In this document: in pieces, positions 51,701 to 61,441 of the stretch
Layout of the letters: each line of letters begins with the position of its first letter
Position numbering within the stretch: the stretch's first letter is position 1
NCBI GenBank assembly: GCA_900768125.1
Contig: CAAGBS010000011.1
Location: 9,792 to 73,791, forward strand
Length of the DNA: 64,000 nucleotides
Direction: 5' to 3'
From: Oscillospiraceae bacterium
GTDB taxonomy: Bacteria > Bacillota > Clostridia > Oscillospirales > Ruminococcaceae
Position numbers and translations under genes: made by a program
Notes under the pieces: generated by a model
Told to the model about the DNA's origin: nothing
Database searches by the model: none
Seen by the model: the letters and a program-made list of their open reading frames with translations, nothing else

Positions 51701-53191
51701 ATGATCTACGAAAGCATTCAGAAGCTCATCAGATACGCCGAAAGGAGCGGTCTCATAAGCCCGGACGATGAATTTGTCGTCCGCAACCAGCTTATGGATA
51801 TCCTCCGCCTGACCGACTGGGAGGAGAACGCCGCCGACGATCCCGCCGCGTCTGTAGAAGCGCTTCTGGAGCCGATCATAGAATACGCCTGCGAAAACGG
51901 ACTTATCCAGGACACCGCAGTTTCAAGAGACCTGTTCGACACCAGGATCATGGGAGTTTTCACGCCGTTCCCGCACGAGGTCGGCGATGAGTTCCGCCGC
52001 CGCCTTGCCGTAAGCCCGCAGGATGCCACCGACTGGTATTACGATTTCAGCAAGAAGCTGAATTACGTCCGCGCCGAGCGTATCGCCCGCGACATGAAGT
52101 GGACTTACGATTCCGAATACGGCACGCTGGACATCACGATAAACCGCTCCAAGCCCGAAAAGGACCCCCGGGACATCGCCGCTGCGAAGACCCAGAAAGC
52201 GGTCAAGTACCCCAAGTGCCAGCTTTGCGCTGAAAACATGGGCTTTGCCGGACACCTCACCCACCCGGCGCGCCAGAACCTCCGTCCGGTGAAGGTCGAG
52301 CTTAACAACTCCGAGTGGTACCTGCAGTATTCTCCGTATGGATACTACAATGAGCACTGCATTGTCTTCAACAGGCAGCATATCCCCATGGTTATCGACG
52401 ACAGCGTTTTCGACAAGCTATTCGATTTCATCGAGCAGTTCCCGCACTACATGCTCGGCTCCAACGCCGACCTGCCTATAGTCGGCGGCTCTATACTGAC
52501 GCACGAGCATTTCCAGGGCGGTCATTATACGTTCCCGATGGCGCGGGCAACGGTCGAGAAGCCGTTCCTGCTCAGCGCTCACCCTGACGTGAACGCCGGG
52601 ATAGTCAAGTGGCCGATGTCGGTCATCCGCCTTTCCTCCTACAACCGCAGTTCGCTTTCAGCGGCGTGCGCCGAGGTGCTGAAAAAGTGGAGAGCCTACA
52701 CTGACGAATCCGCAGGCATTTTCGCCGAGACTGACGGAGTTCCACACAATACGATAACCCCCATCGCAAGAATGAACGGCTCGCAGTACGAATGCGACCT
52801 GGTTCTCAGAAACAACATAACCTCCGAGGAACGCCCGCTGGGTATCTTCCACCCCGCGCCCGCGCTTCACCACATCAAGAAGGAGAACATAGGGCTTATC
52901 GAGGTAATGGGTCTGGCGGTGCTTCCCGCAAGGCTTGCGACTGAACTGGAGATACTCCGCGAAGCAATGCTCTCCGGCGCGGATATCTCGGCGGACGAGC
53001 GGATAGCTTCCCACGCCGACTGGGCAAAGACCGTGCTCGCAGACCACCCCGAGTTCAACGCTGAGAATGCGATGGATATTATCCGCCAGGAAGTCGGAAA
53101 GGTCTTCGGTCAGGTGCTCGAGGACGCCGGCGTATTCAAGCGCACTGAAAGCGGTAAGGAAGCATTCCTGCGCTTCACTTCTACGCTCTGA
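51701..53191 (+). CDS. galT: UDP-glucose-hexose-1-phosphate uridylyltransferase, class II
   Basis: A 496-residue GalT of the Firmicutes-specific type, about 150 residues longer than the E. coli form. It moves UMP between UDP-glucose and galactose-1-phosphate in the Leloir pathway. Landmarks are YESIQKLIRYAERSGLI at the N-terminus and the active-site region GGSILTHEHFQGGHYTFPM. A CxxC-like pair is not obvious. The start is ATG 51701, with GAGGAATTG upstream. No galK or galE is adjacent. Confidence 0.93.
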   Translation: MIYESIQKLIRYAERSGLISPDDEFVVRNQLMDILRLTDWEENAADDPAASVEALLEPIIEYACENGLIQDTAVSRDLFDTRIMGVFTPFPHEVGDEFRRRLAVSPQDATDWYYDFSKKLNYVRAERIARDMKWTYDSEYGTLDITINRSKPEKDPRDIAAAKTQKAVKYPKCQLCAENMGFAGHLTHPARQNLRPVKVELNNSEWYLQYSPYGYYNEHCIVFNRQHIPMVIDDSVFDKLFDFIEQFPHYMLGSNADLPIVGGSILTHEHFQGGHYTFPMARATVEKPFLLSAHPDVNAGIVKWPMSVIRLSSYNRSSLSAACAEVLKKWRAYTDESAGIFAETDGVPHNTITPIARMNGSQYECDLVLRNNITSEERPLGIFHPAPALHHIKKENIGLIEVMGLAVLPARLATELEILREAMLSGADISADERIASHADWAKTVLADHPEFNAENAMDIIRQEVGKVFGQVLEDAGVFKRTESGKEAFLRFTSTL

Positions 53192-53261
53192 CCTGCGCTC
53201 CTCGATCGTCAGATATTTATTCGGGTCTGAAATTTCTACCGGTAATTTCGGCTGATATGCT

Positions 53262-53290
53262 GTATAATAAACGCTCTGCGTTTATTATAC
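53262..53290. repeat. Inverted repeat containing overlapping TATAAT boxes
   Basis: GTATAATAAACG (53262-53273) and CGTTTATTATAC (53279-53290) form a perfect 12-bp stem with a CTCTG loop. It stands just before the terminator and could be an AT-rich hairpin or a regulator site; each arm contains a TATAAT. Confidence 0.5.
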
Positions 53291-53299
53291 CACAAAAAT

Positions 53300-53335
53300 G
53301 GCTGCATCCCTGATTTTTTCGGGATGCAGCCTTTT
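53300..53335. terminator. Terminator between galT and rsmA
   Basis: GGCTGCATCCC (53300-53310) and GGGATGCAGCC (53321-53331) are a perfect 11-bp stem followed by TTTTC; the other strand also has a short T-run, so it may serve both convergent units. Confidence 0.88.
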
Positions 53336-53365
53336 CTTTTGTTGTTTTTTACAGCGCATGATTTT

Positions 53366-54220
53366 TTATTTGTTTGTAACTGCGTTGGTAAGTCTCGCAA
53401 AATCTTCGAGCGTGAGTTCCTCAGCGCGGGCGGTGGGCTTAATCCCGCAGGAAGCCATCAGCTCGGCAAGCTGCGGCTTCGCTATCCCGAGTTCCCCGCA
53501 GAGCGGATTCGCTATCTGCTTCCTGCGCTGTGAGAATGCGGAGCGTATTATGCGGAACAGCATTTTTTCCCACTCAGCCGGGCGGTCTGTGCGCGGCTTT
53601 ACGTCCAGCCTTATCACTGCACTGTCAACGTTGGGGGAGGGCATGAAGCTCCCCCTGCCGACTTTAAACAGCAGCTTTGGTTCGCTGTAGTAGGATACCG
53701 CGCAGGATATCGCGCCGCAGTCACGGGTGCCGGGCTTCGCACAGATGCGGTCGGCGGCTTCTTTCTGCACCATGACTGTCATCGCGGTGACGGGAAGCCT
53801 GCTTTCCAGCACGCGCATTATCACCGGAGACGTGATGTAGTATGGAAGATTCGCACAGACGACTACCTCCATTCCCGCCGCTTTTTCTGCAAGCAGGGCG
53901 GCTAGGTCGGTCTCCATTACGTCAGCGAATACTATTTCTATATTGTCGTAGTCCGCGAGGGTCTCTTCAAGGATAGGCTTCAGCGATGTGTCTATCTCCA
54001 CCGCTATCACCTTGTCGCAGCGCTTCGCAAGCTCTTTCGTGAGAACTCCAACGCCGGTGCCTATTTCCAGCGCGCAGACCCCCGGCTTCGCGCCACCGAG
54101 TTCCGCTATTTTCGGACATACCGCCGGGTTCACCAGAAAGTTCTGCCCGAGGGATTTTGTGAACGAGAAGCCGTGGCGCTCGAAAAGCTCCCGGATAGTT
54201 CCTATATTTGTGAGTTCCAT
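53366..54220 (-). CDS. rsmA: 16S rRNA adenine dimethyltransferase RsmA (KsgA)
   Basis: The 284-residue enzyme dimethylates two adjacent adenines in helix 45 of 16S rRNA. It shows the N-terminal SLGQNFLVNP, the SAM-binding ALEIGTGVGVLT and the catalytic NLPYYITSPVIM, with a C-terminal helical domain. The ATG at 54220 shares its A with the upstream stop codon of the deaminase gene, so the genes are translationally coupled. A terminator follows at 53300-53335. Confidence 0.96.
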   Translation of the reverse strand: MELTNIGTIRELFERHGFSFTKSLGQNFLVNPAVCPKIAELGGAKPGVCALEIGTGVGVLTKELAKRCDKVIAVEIDTSLKPILEETLADYDNIEIVFADVMETDLAALLAEKAAGMEVVVCANLPYYITSPVIMRVLESRLPVTAMTVMVQKEAADRICAKPGTRDCGAISCAVSYYSEPKLLFKVGRGSFMPSPNVDSAVIRLDVKPRTDRPAEWEKMLFRIIRSAFSQRRKQIANPLCGELGIAKPQLAELMASCGIKPTARAEELTLEDFARLTNAVTNK

Positions 54221-54708
54221 CAGTAGCCCTCGCTGCCGGTAAGGCTTTCGTCATTGTCCACCCAGTCGCTGACCCTCATCACCTTGTATGCGGAGGAAGT
54301 CACGCGGATATAGACAGTCTCTATTCCGGCGTTGATTATCTGCCGCTTGCACATCGAGCACGGCTCCACATCACCGTAAAGCTGCCCCGTCTTTGCATCA
54401 AGGCAGGAAAGATACAGCGTGGAACCTATCATGTCATGCCGCGACGCGCTGATTATGCAGTTCGCCTCCGCGTGCACGGAGCGGCACAGTTCATAGCGCT
54501 GACCCTTGGGAACGCCCAGCTTTTCGCGCATGCATTCGCCGAGGTCGGAGCAGTTCTTACGTCCGCGGGGGGCGCCGTTGTAGCCGGTGGCGATTATCTC
54601 GTCGTTCTTCACGAGTATCGCGCCGAAATTCCGCCGCAGACACGTTCCCCTCTCTGCGACAGTCTGGGATATATCCAGATAGTAGTTAGTCTTGTCGCGC
54701 CTTTCCAT
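54220..54708 (-). CDS. Deoxycytidylate deaminase-family protein (ComEB-like)
   Basis: A 162-residue zinc deaminase. The catalytic motifs are HAEAN and PCSMC. A second Cys-rich loop near ATGYNGAPRGRKNCSD resembles the dCMP deaminase pattern. Usual role is dCMP to dUMP, supplying dTMP synthesis; the Bacillus homologue is ComEB. The start is ATG 54708 with AAAGGCGG upstream. It shares one base with rsmA. Confidence 0.9.
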   Translation of the reverse strand: MERRDKTNYYLDISQTVAERGTCLRRNFGAILVKNDEIIATGYNGAPRGRKNCSDLGECMREKLGVPKGQRYELCRSVHAEANCIISASRHDMIGSTLYLSCLDAKTGQLYGDVEPCSMCKRQIINAGIETVYIRVTSSAYKVMRVSDWVDNDESLTGSEGY

Positions 54709-54728
54709 GTTGACCGCCTTTCAGGGAT

Positions 54729-55136
54729 TTATCTGTGCTTCTTATTCATCTGTCTGTTGATGAAGTTCTTGTTCTGAACGGGCTTGGGCACCAGCGGAAC
54801 ATAGCCGGGGCGCTTTTCAGCGGGTGCTTCCATCTCGGGCACTGCGGGCAGAATGCCGTCGAATGCGTCGATATAGGTCTTGGCGATGCGCCTCTGCGCG
54901 TCGAGAACATGGTTCTCATTGCAGTAGTCGAGGACGAGGTTGAACTGCTCGCGTGATTCGTCCTGCTTTCCGATGTTTGCGTAAAGTTCGCCGAGTACGC
55001 AGCGGTATTCGGTCGCGGGTATTCCGTTGTCCGCCTTGAGTTCCTCGTCGATGGCGGCGTTGAGCTTCTCGACTGCCTTGTCGAAATTGCCGAGGTCGAT
55101 GTATTTAAGTGCTGCCTGGTAATTCAGATTGTTCAT
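54729..55136 (-). CDS. Small tetratricopeptide-repeat protein
   Basis: The start is set at ATG 55136 (NNLNYQAALKY); a TTG start at 55163 would add nine residues. The 135-residue protein has about two TPR motifs (LNYQAALKYIDLGNFDKAVE and a second with EYRCVLGELYANIGKQDES) and ends in a Pro/Lys-rich tail (PGYVPLVPKPVQ...). It is the first gene of a three-gene minus-strand operon with the deaminase and rsmA. Probably a cytoplasmic adaptor; the partner is unknown. Confidence 0.75.
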   Translation of the reverse strand: MNNLNYQAALKYIDLGNFDKAVEKLNAAIDEELKADNGIPATEYRCVLGELYANIGKQDESREQFNLVLDYCNENHVLDAQRRIAKTYIDAFDGILPAVPEMEAPAEKRPGYVPLVPKPVQNKNFINRQMNKKHR

Positions 55137-55199
55137 TTTAGTATACCTTGTATGACCTTTCAAAAAATATTCATCTGTGCTGGACAGAATCTCTCTCTT

Positions 55200-55228
55200 A
55201 TTGTATCATAAAACCTGCGTTTTGTCAA
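55200..55228 (-). promoter_or_regulatory. Promoter of the TPR/deaminase/rsmA operon
   Basis: On the minus strand TTGACA (55228-55223), a 17-bp spacer and TACAAT (55205-55200), close to consensus. Confidence 0.85.
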
Positions 55229-55294
55229 AACCTTTTTCTATTTTTCCATATCTGAGCCTAAAAATTATAACAATACAAAAATTGCCGCCCGCTT

Positions 55295-55327
55295 ATGACA
55301 GTTATCACTGTTACTATATGGTAAAAT
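55295..55327 (+). promoter_or_regulatory. Possible spoIIE promoter with 21-bp spacing
   Basis: ATGACA (55295-55300), 21 bp, then TAAAAT (55322-55327). Spo0A-activated SigA promoters of B. subtilis spoIIE and spoIIG also have about 21-22 bp spacing. The spacer contains the dyad ACAGT/ACTGT. A TTTGTCAAA at 55221-55229 matches the loose Spo0A box but overlaps the divergent promoter. This is inference. Confidence 0.4.
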
Positions 55328-55439
55328 ATTCCTGCAAGGCACAGGAAGCGTCCGCCGCCCCCGTGAGAAATCGGGACATGGGACCGCGGGCGCTGACTGC
55401 CTTTATACATGGGGATAATATGCGAAAGGAAGCTCAGAA

Positions 55440-57695
55440 ATGACAGAAAAAGCAGCCGTTCTTACCAGAAGAATGGCAAAAACGAAATCCGGGAGCATAC
55501 TAGCTGGGGGAGCCTGGGCGGCTGCTGGTCTGCTCATGGAACTGGGCGCGGGAGGGGCTTCGGTAGGCTCTTCGGCGCTTGCGGCGGGAGTTTCCGCCGG
55601 GAGCGGGATATGGGTCTACGCCGGGGGGATAGTCGGCGCGCTGCTGCACGGCTTTCCGGCGGGATACCAGGGGATAGGCGGGCTGGCTATCGTGCTGGCG
55701 GGACGGCTTATCCCGAAAATAAACAACATCTGGGTAAGATGCGTCATTCAGGGAATGCTCGCGGCTTCGGCGGCGTTTTTCCCGGCGTGCGCGCAGTATA
55801 CTTCGCCGTCGGCGCTGCTCAGCGGTATCATTCTGGCGTTTACCGCCGGGATATTCGCCGCGTGCGTGCTGCTTCTGTGCGAGCGGGTGTCGGTGCGCGG
55901 CTTCGACTGCTCGGACGCGGCTGACTGCGCCCTCGGAGCGGCGGTGCTTTGTATAGCTTTCGCAACTCTGGGAGGGTTGGATTTCCCGCTCTGCAACATC
56001 GGAAGAATGCTTGCGGGGGTGTTCCTGCTTTTCGCTGCAAATAAATATGGTATCATCGGCGCTGCCGCCGGAGTGCCGCTGGTGTTCGGGCTTCTGGTCT
56101 CCGGCGGGCGCGACATGGCCGGTGCCGGAGTTATCGCTATGGCGGCGCTTTTAAGCTGCGTGCTTATGAAATACGGGCGTATCACCCGGGCGGTCGGGTA
56201 TGTTTTCTTCGGGTGTGCCGGGATACTTGCGGGCGGCGTTGTGGAAGGCTCCTGGCGCATATTCGCGGAACTTGCCGCAGGCGGAGCGGCTTTCGCGCTG
56301 ATACCCGCAAAGTTCCTGTGCGCCGGGGAAGACGATCACATCACCTGCAATGCGGCGCGGGTGCTGAAAGAACGCCTTGATTTTGCCGCCGGAGCGGTCG
56401 CGGGGGTAAATTCCGGGCTGGAGGCAGCCGCCGAGACGCTGGAGCGGAGGTACTCCGCGAGCATGATACAGGTCGCGGACAACGCCGCCGACAGGGCGTG
56501 CCGCTGCTGTCCGAACAACATGATATGCTGGGGGCAGAAATACGAACTGTTCCACGGCGAGTTTGAGCGGCTGGTGAAGCAGCTTCGCAGCGGCGGGGAA
56601 ATATCCGAGCAGTCGATGAGCCCGCTTGCCGCCGCGGAGTGCGTCAACCGCCCGGGAGTTGTCGCCGGTGTGCGCCGCGCCTATGAGCAGTATCTCCACA
56701 GCGCCGGCGAGCAGAAGCGTATCCGGGAGCTGCGCAGGCTGTTCACGGGGCAGCTATCCTCGTTCGGGGAAATGCTGCGGGATATGGGCGGCTGCGCGGG
56801 TAAACTCCGCAGCGGCAGCAGGACTGCGGAGCGGCGCGCTGAAAAAGTCCTGCAGGAATGCGGACTTACGGATACGGCGGCATTTGTGACCTTTGCAAAG
56901 GGCGGACGTATCCGGCTGGAGGCTTACGGCAGCGGAGCGCTCAACTCCGACCGGGAATACCTCGGCGAACTTCTCATACGCGCGCTGGGCAGGGAACTTG
57001 ACCTGCCGGAGGTAGTCACAAGCGGGGGGAGAGTGCGTGTGACTGCGCTGCAGCGTGCAGTAATGTCCGCTGAGATAGGCGCGTGCCAGCTGTGCAGGGG
57101 CAAAAACCGCGTGTGCGGCGACTGCTACGACAGCTTCACCGACCCGTCCGGGGCGCTTTATGTGGTGCTTTCGGACGGAATGGGCAGCGGCAGCCGCGCA
57201 AGGATAGATTCCGCGCTGGCGTGCAGCCTGACTTCACGTCTGATAAAAAGCGGGATATCGCTTGGCGCGGTGCTGGAGACTGTGAACACCTCGCTGATGG
57301 TGAAATCTGCGGACGAAAGCTACGCTACGCTGGATATTTGCAGGATAGACCTTAATTCCGGAGAGGGGATAATTTACAAGGCGGGCGCGGCGGCGACCTA
57401 CATAAAGAGCGGGGGAAGGCTGTCCCGGGCGGTGCTGTTATCGCCGCCGATAGGCTCAGGGGGGAGCGTCACAGTCCCGGCGCAGAAATTCCGGGTGTCG
57501 GCGGGGGACGTTGTGGTGATGACCACCGACGGCGCAGTGCTGGACGAGGAATGGCTCTCCAGGGAGCTTTCACGGGAATCATCTGCAAGGGGCACCCCGC
57601 GGGAGCTTTCCGAGCGCATAGCGCACGCCGCCCGCAGCGCCGAAAACGGAAGGGAGGACGATATCAGCATAATAACGGTCGCCATCGGCAGATGA
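55440..57695 (+). CDS. spoIIE: Stage II sporulation protein E
   Basis: A 751-residue membrane phosphatase that dephosphorylates SpoIIAA to activate sigma-F in the forespore. About ten N-terminal helices (roughly 15-300) rich in Gly and Ala, a central regulatory region with CCPNNMICWGQKY near residue 358, and a C-terminal PP2C domain (about 540-751). PP2C signatures: LSDGMGSG, MTTDGAVLDEEW and EDDISIITVA, including the metal Asps. Length is slightly below the B. subtilis protein. The start is ATG 55440 (GGAAGC upstream). It is the clearest evidence that the organism sporulates or descends from sporulators. Confidence 0.94.
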   Translation: MTEKAAVLTRRMAKTKSGSILAGGAWAAAGLLMELGAGGASVGSSALAAGVSAGSGIWVYAGGIVGALLHGFPAGYQGIGGLAIVLAGRLIPKINNIWVRCVIQGMLAASAAFFPACAQYTSPSALLSGIILAFTAGIFAACVLLLCERVSVRGFDCSDAADCALGAAVLCIAFATLGGLDFPLCNIGRMLAGVFLLFAANKYGIIGAAAGVPLVFGLLVSGGRDMAGAGVIAMAALLSCVLMKYGRITRAVGYVFFGCAGILAGGVVEGSWRIFAELAAGGAAFALIPAKFLCAGEDDHITCNAARVLKERLDFAAGAVAGVNSGLEAAAETLERRYSASMIQVADNAADRACRCCPNNMICWGQKYELFHGEFERLVKQLRSGGEISEQSMSPLAAAECVNRPGVVAGVRRAYEQYLHSAGEQKRIRELRRLFTGQLSSFGEMLRDMGGCAGKLRSGSRTAERRAEKVLQECGLTDTAAFVTFAKGGRIRLEAYGSGALNSDREYLGELLIRALGRELDLPEVVTSGGRVRVTALQRAVMSAEIGACQLCRGKNRVCGDCYDSFTDPSGALYVVLSDGMGSGSRARIDSALACSLTSRLIKSGISLGAVLETVNTSLMVKSADESYATLDICRIDLNSGEGIIYKAGAAATYIKSGGRLSRAVLLSPPIGSGGSVTVPAQKFRVSAGDVVVMTTDGAVLDEEWLSRELSRESSARGTPRELSERIAHAARSAENGREDDISIITVAIGR

Positions 57696-58020
57696 CCGGC
57701 GGTGCATTCCGGAATGCGGCGGAGCTTCACGGCTTCGCCGCGCGCTTTTTTCTAATACGGGGTATTTTTCGCGTTTGTTACAGGACTATAATTTGCAATT
57801 TACAAAGAGTTGAAAAGTATTGTGCAAAATAATCAAAATGAGCAGGCTAAAAATAGCTAAAAACATGAAAAACCAACAAAACTATTGAAAAAATTAGGCG
57901 GTTGTGGTACAATAATAGCTAAGGAATATATAGCGGACGGCATATTTTTTATGCAGTTTTGCAATTGTTTCGCGGCATTCCGACGGGCTCCACGAGTATA
58001 ACGACAGGAGGTCTTTATAT
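57696..58020 (+). promoter_or_regulatory. Intergenic region with glgBCD promoter
   Basis: TTGAAA (57885-57890), an 18-bp spacer and TACAAT (57909-57914) with an extended TGG, about 100 bp before glgB. The ribosome binding site is AGGAGG. The remaining AT-rich DNA holds no gene; a GC-rich hairpin near 57700-57745 could end spoIIE transcription. Confidence 0.7.
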
Positions 58021-60222
58021 ATGGCTATAATTATCCCGGAAAAATATACAGTGCCGCTGTATCTTTTCCATCAGGGAGAAAATTCCCATGCGTATGATTT
58101 CTTCGGTTCTCACCGGGAGGTGCAGGACGGAAAGAGCGGTGCAGTTTTCCGCGTCTGGGCTCCCAATGCGAAGAGCGTCAGCGTTGTCGGCGATTTCGAC
58201 CACTGGGACAGAGGCTGTCACCCTATGAACAAGATAAGCGACGGCGGTATCTGGGAACTGTTCGTTCCGGGCATAAAGCAGTACGACAACTATAAATACA
58301 GCGTTGAAAGCCCCGACGGGCTGATAAAGCTGAAAGCCGACCCTTACGGGTATCATATGGAGCTTCGCCCGAACACCGCGACAAAGTTCTACGATATTGA
58401 GGGCTTCAAATGGACGGACAAAAAATATCTTGACGAACTCCACGCCAAGAATATTTACGACAGCGCCGCGAATATCTATGAAGTGAACATAGGCTCCTGG
58501 CGCAAGGACGGCGAGAATTATCTCACCTACCGCCAGCTTGCTGAAAAGCTCATCCCGTATGTCAAGGACATGGGATACACCCACATCGAGCTTATGCCGA
58601 TAGGCGAATATCCCTACGATGGAAGCTGGGGCTATCAGCAGATAGGCTACTTCGCCCCGACCTCCCGCTTCGGCACTCCGCACGACTTCATGGAGTTCGT
58701 GGACAGGTGCCACGCCGCCGGAATAGGCGTTATAATCGACTGGGTGCCCGCGCATTTCCCCAAGGACGCCGCGGGTCTCTACGAATTTGACGGCACCAGC
58801 TGTTATGAATACTCTGACCCTTTAAAGCGCGAGCACAAGAACTGGGGCACTCACATCTTCGACTGGAGCAAGCCTGAGGTGCAGAGCTTCCTTGTTTCCA
58901 ACGCGAATTACTGGATAGAAAAATACCACGTTGACGGTCTGCGCGTGGACGCTGTCGCTTCCATGCTCTACCTCGACTACGACCGGCAGAACGGCGAGTG
59001 GCGTCCGAACGCTTACGGAGGGCATGAGAACCTTGAAGCGGTCGCGTTCCTGCAAAAGCTGAATGCGGCGCTTTTCCGCGAACACCAGAACATCATGATG
59101 ATAGCTGAGGAATCCACCGCCTGGCCGATGGTGACAAAACCCGCTGATATCGGCGGCCTTGGCTTCAACTTCAAGTGGAACATGGGCTGGATGAACGATA
59201 TGCTCCGCTACATGTCCATGGATCCGCTTTCCAGACCCTATAATCACAATCTCGTTACGTTCTCGTTCTACTATGCGTTCTCCGAGAACTACATACTTCC
59301 GATATCGCACGACGAGGTGGTTTACGGCAAGTGCTCCATGCTCGACAAGATGGGCGGTCCGAGGGAATACCGTTTCAGCTCCATGCGCACGTTCCTCGGC
59401 TATATGACCGCTCACCCCGGCAAGAAGCTGATGTTCATGGGGCAGGAATTTGCCCAGTACAAGGAGTGGAACTTCCAGACCCAGCTTGACTGGGAGGTGC
59501 TGGAGTTCGAACCTCACCGCGAACTTCACGAGTACGTCAAGGACCTGAACCGCTTCTACAAGGAAAACGCCCCGCTGTGGGAATGTGACACCAGCTGGGA
59601 GGGATTCCACTGGATATCCAGCGAGGACAACGCGAACTCAGTCATTGCGTTCAGGCGTATCTCCCGCAATAAGGACGAAATAATCTGCGTGTGCAACTTC
59701 CAGCCGGTAAGGCACGAGATATACGACATCGGCGTTCCGTATTATGCGGACTACGAGGAAGTTTTCAATTCCGATGACCGCAAGTACGGCGGCACCGGCG
59801 TTTCCAACGGTACAGTCACTGCGAAGGAGGAGCCGATGCACGGCGAGCAGTTCCGCATCACGCTCGACCTGCCGCCAATGGCTGTGATGTTCTTTAAGAT
59901 AAAGAACAAGCGTACTCCGCCGAGCCAGCTTACCGCTGCGGAGGAGATACTGACAGCGCAGGAGGAAGTCCCCGCTGAGGAGGCAGTTCCGGTGGTGCTC
60001 CCGCTGCTGAGCGAGGAGAGACCCGTAGTTGATATTCCGGAGAGCCCGGCTGAATCCGCCAAGCCCGCCGAAGTTGTCAAATCAGCAGTCCCAGCGGACG
60101 AAGTTCCGGAAGCTCCCGTAAAGGAAGCGGAGAAATCCAAAAAAACAGCTAATCCCGCCAAGAAAGGCGATAACCCAAACAAAATCACGGCTCACAAGGT
60201 CGGGACAGGAGGAAATATATGA
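58021..60222 (+). CDS. glgB: 1,4-alpha-glucan branching enzyme
   Basis: A 733-residue GH13 enzyme that makes alpha-1,6 branches in glycogen. It has an N-terminal CBM48 ([20 protein letters not shown]), catalytic Asp in [15 protein letters not shown], Glu in MIAEEST and Asp in SHDEVV, and a C-terminal beta domain to about 625. Then comes an unusual tail of about 105 residues (629-733), rich in Glu, Pro, Ala and Val and ending in Lys/Asn-rich sequence; most GlgB lack it. The ATG follows AGGAGG and starts the glg operon. Its stop overlaps the glgC ATG by 4 bp. Confidence 0.95.
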   Translation: MAIIIPEKYTVPLYLFHQGENSHAYDFFGSHREVQDGKSGAVFRVWAPNAKSVSVVGDFDHWDRGCHPMNKISDGGIWELFVPGIKQYDNYKYSVESPDGLIKLKADPYGYHMELRPNTATKFYDIEGFKWTDKKYLDELHAKNIYDSAANIYEVNIGSWRKDGENYLTYRQLAEKLIPYVKDMGYTHIELMPIGEYPYDGSWGYQQIGYFAPTSRFGTPHDFMEFVDRCHAAGIGVIIDWVPAHFPKDAAGLYEFDGTSCYEYSDPLKREHKNWGTHIFDWSKPEVQSFLVSNANYWIEKYHVDGLRVDAVASMLYLDYDRQNGEWRPNAYGGHENLEAVAFLQKLNAALFREHQNIMMIAEESTAWPMVTKPADIGGLGFNFKWNMGWMNDMLRYMSMDPLSRPYNHNLVTFSFYYAFSENYILPISHDEVVYGKCSMLDKMGGPREYRFSSMRTFLGYMTAHPGKKLMFMGQEFAQYKEWNFQTQLDWEVLEFEPHRELHEYVKDLNRFYKENAPLWECDTSWEGFHWISSEDNANSVIAFRRISRNKDEIICVCNFQPVRHEIYDIGVPYYADYEEVFNSDDRKYGGTGVSNGTVTAKEEPMHGEQFRITLDLPPMAVMFFKIKNKRTPPSQLTAAEEILTAQEEVPAEEAVPVVLPLLSEERPVVDIPESPAESAKPAEVVKSAVPADEVPEAPVKEAEKSKKTANPAKKGDNPNKITAHKVGTGGNI

Positions 60223-61424
60223 ATCACATTAAAAAAGAGTGCGTTGCGATGCTGCTTGCCGGTGGTCAGGGCAGCCGCCTTTATGCGCTGACGCAGGAGA
60301 TGGCAAAACCCGCAGTTCCTTACGGAGGCAAGTACAGGATAATCGACTTCCCGCTCTCTAACTGCGTAAATTCAGGTATCGACACCGTAGGCGTGCTGAC
60401 CCAGTATCAGCCGCTGGTGCTCAACGAGTACATAGGCAACGGTCAGCCCTGGGGTCTCGACCGCGCTCACGGCGGCGTGCATGTTCTGCCGCCCTACGAG
60501 ACCGCAGCAGGCAAGGCTTGGTATTCCGGTACTGCAAACGCTATCTACCAGAATATCGGCTTCATCGACCGCTACGACCCTGAGTATGTAGTTATCCTGT
60601 CCGGCGACCATATCTATAAGATGGATTACTCTAAAATGGTGGATTTCCACAAGCAGCACGAGGCTGACGCGACTATCGCAGTTCTGGAAGTTCCGTGGGA
60701 GGAAGCGCCCCGCTTCGGTATCATGAGCGCTAATCCGGACGGCACTATCTACGAGTTCGCAGAGAAGCCCAAGGAGCCTAAGTCCAACCTGGCTTCAATG
60801 GGTATATATGTATTCACCTGGTCGAAGCTCCGCAAGTACCTCATCGAGAACGAAAACGACGAGGGCGCTACAAAGGACTTCGGCAAGAACATAATCCCCG
60901 CAATGCTGGAGAACAAGGAAAAGATGGTCGCTTACCACTTCGACGGCTACTGGAAGGACGTTGGAACCATCGACTCCCTGTGGGAAGCAAACATGGACGT
61001 GCTCGACCCCAAGGTTCCGCTCGACCTGCTTGACGACAGCTGGAAGATCTACTCCAGGAACCCGGTAATGCCTCCGCATTACGCAGGTCCCTCCAGCCAG
61101 ATTCAGAACTCCATGGTAGCAGAGGGCTGCGAGATCTACGGTATGGTGGACTTTGCGGTGCTGTTCGCCGGAGTTGTCATCGAGGAGGGCGCTATCGTCC
61201 GCGACAGTATAATCATGCCCAACACCGTCATCAAGAAGGGCGCAGTTATAGAATACTCCATCGTGGGTGAGAACTGCGTCATCGGCGAGGGTGCGCATAT
61301 CGGTGAACGTCCTGAGCTTATCGAGGACAAATCCCAGTGGGGCGTTGCAGTTATCGGTCACAACGTTAATGTTTCCGACAAGGCTGTTGCACCTCCCAAG
61401 GCTATGATCTCTAAGGATATATAA
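60219..61424 (+). CDS. glgC: Glucose-1-phosphate adenylyltransferase GlgC
   Basis: The 401-residue catalytic subunit makes ADP-glucose from ATP and glucose-1-phosphate. N-terminal nucleotidyltransferase site [30 protein letters not shown], Asp in [10 protein letters not shown] and EKPKEPKSN, followed by a left-handed beta-helix. Overlaps glgB by 4 bp. It pairs with GlgD, its regulatory partner, 17 bp downstream. Confidence 0.96.
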   Translation: MNHIKKECVAMLLAGGQGSRLYALTQEMAKPAVPYGGKYRIIDFPLSNCVNSGIDTVGVLTQYQPLVLNEYIGNGQPWGLDRAHGGVHVLPPYETAAGKAWYSGTANAIYQNIGFIDRYDPEYVVILSGDHIYKMDYSKMVDFHKQHEADATIAVLEVPWEEAPRFGIMSANPDGTIYEFAEKPKEPKSNLASMGIYVFTWSKLRKYLIENENDEGATKDFGKNIIPAMLENKEKMVAYHFDGYWKDVGTIDSLWEANMDVLDPKVPLDLLDDSWKIYSRNPVMPPHYAGPSSQIQNSMVAEGCEIYGMVDFAVLFAGVVIEEGAIVRDSIIMPNTVIKKGAVIEYSIVGENCVIGEGAHIGERPELIEDKSQWGVAVIGHNVNVSDKAVAPPKAMISKDI

Positions 61425-61441
61425 GAAAGGAAGTTTTTGAT

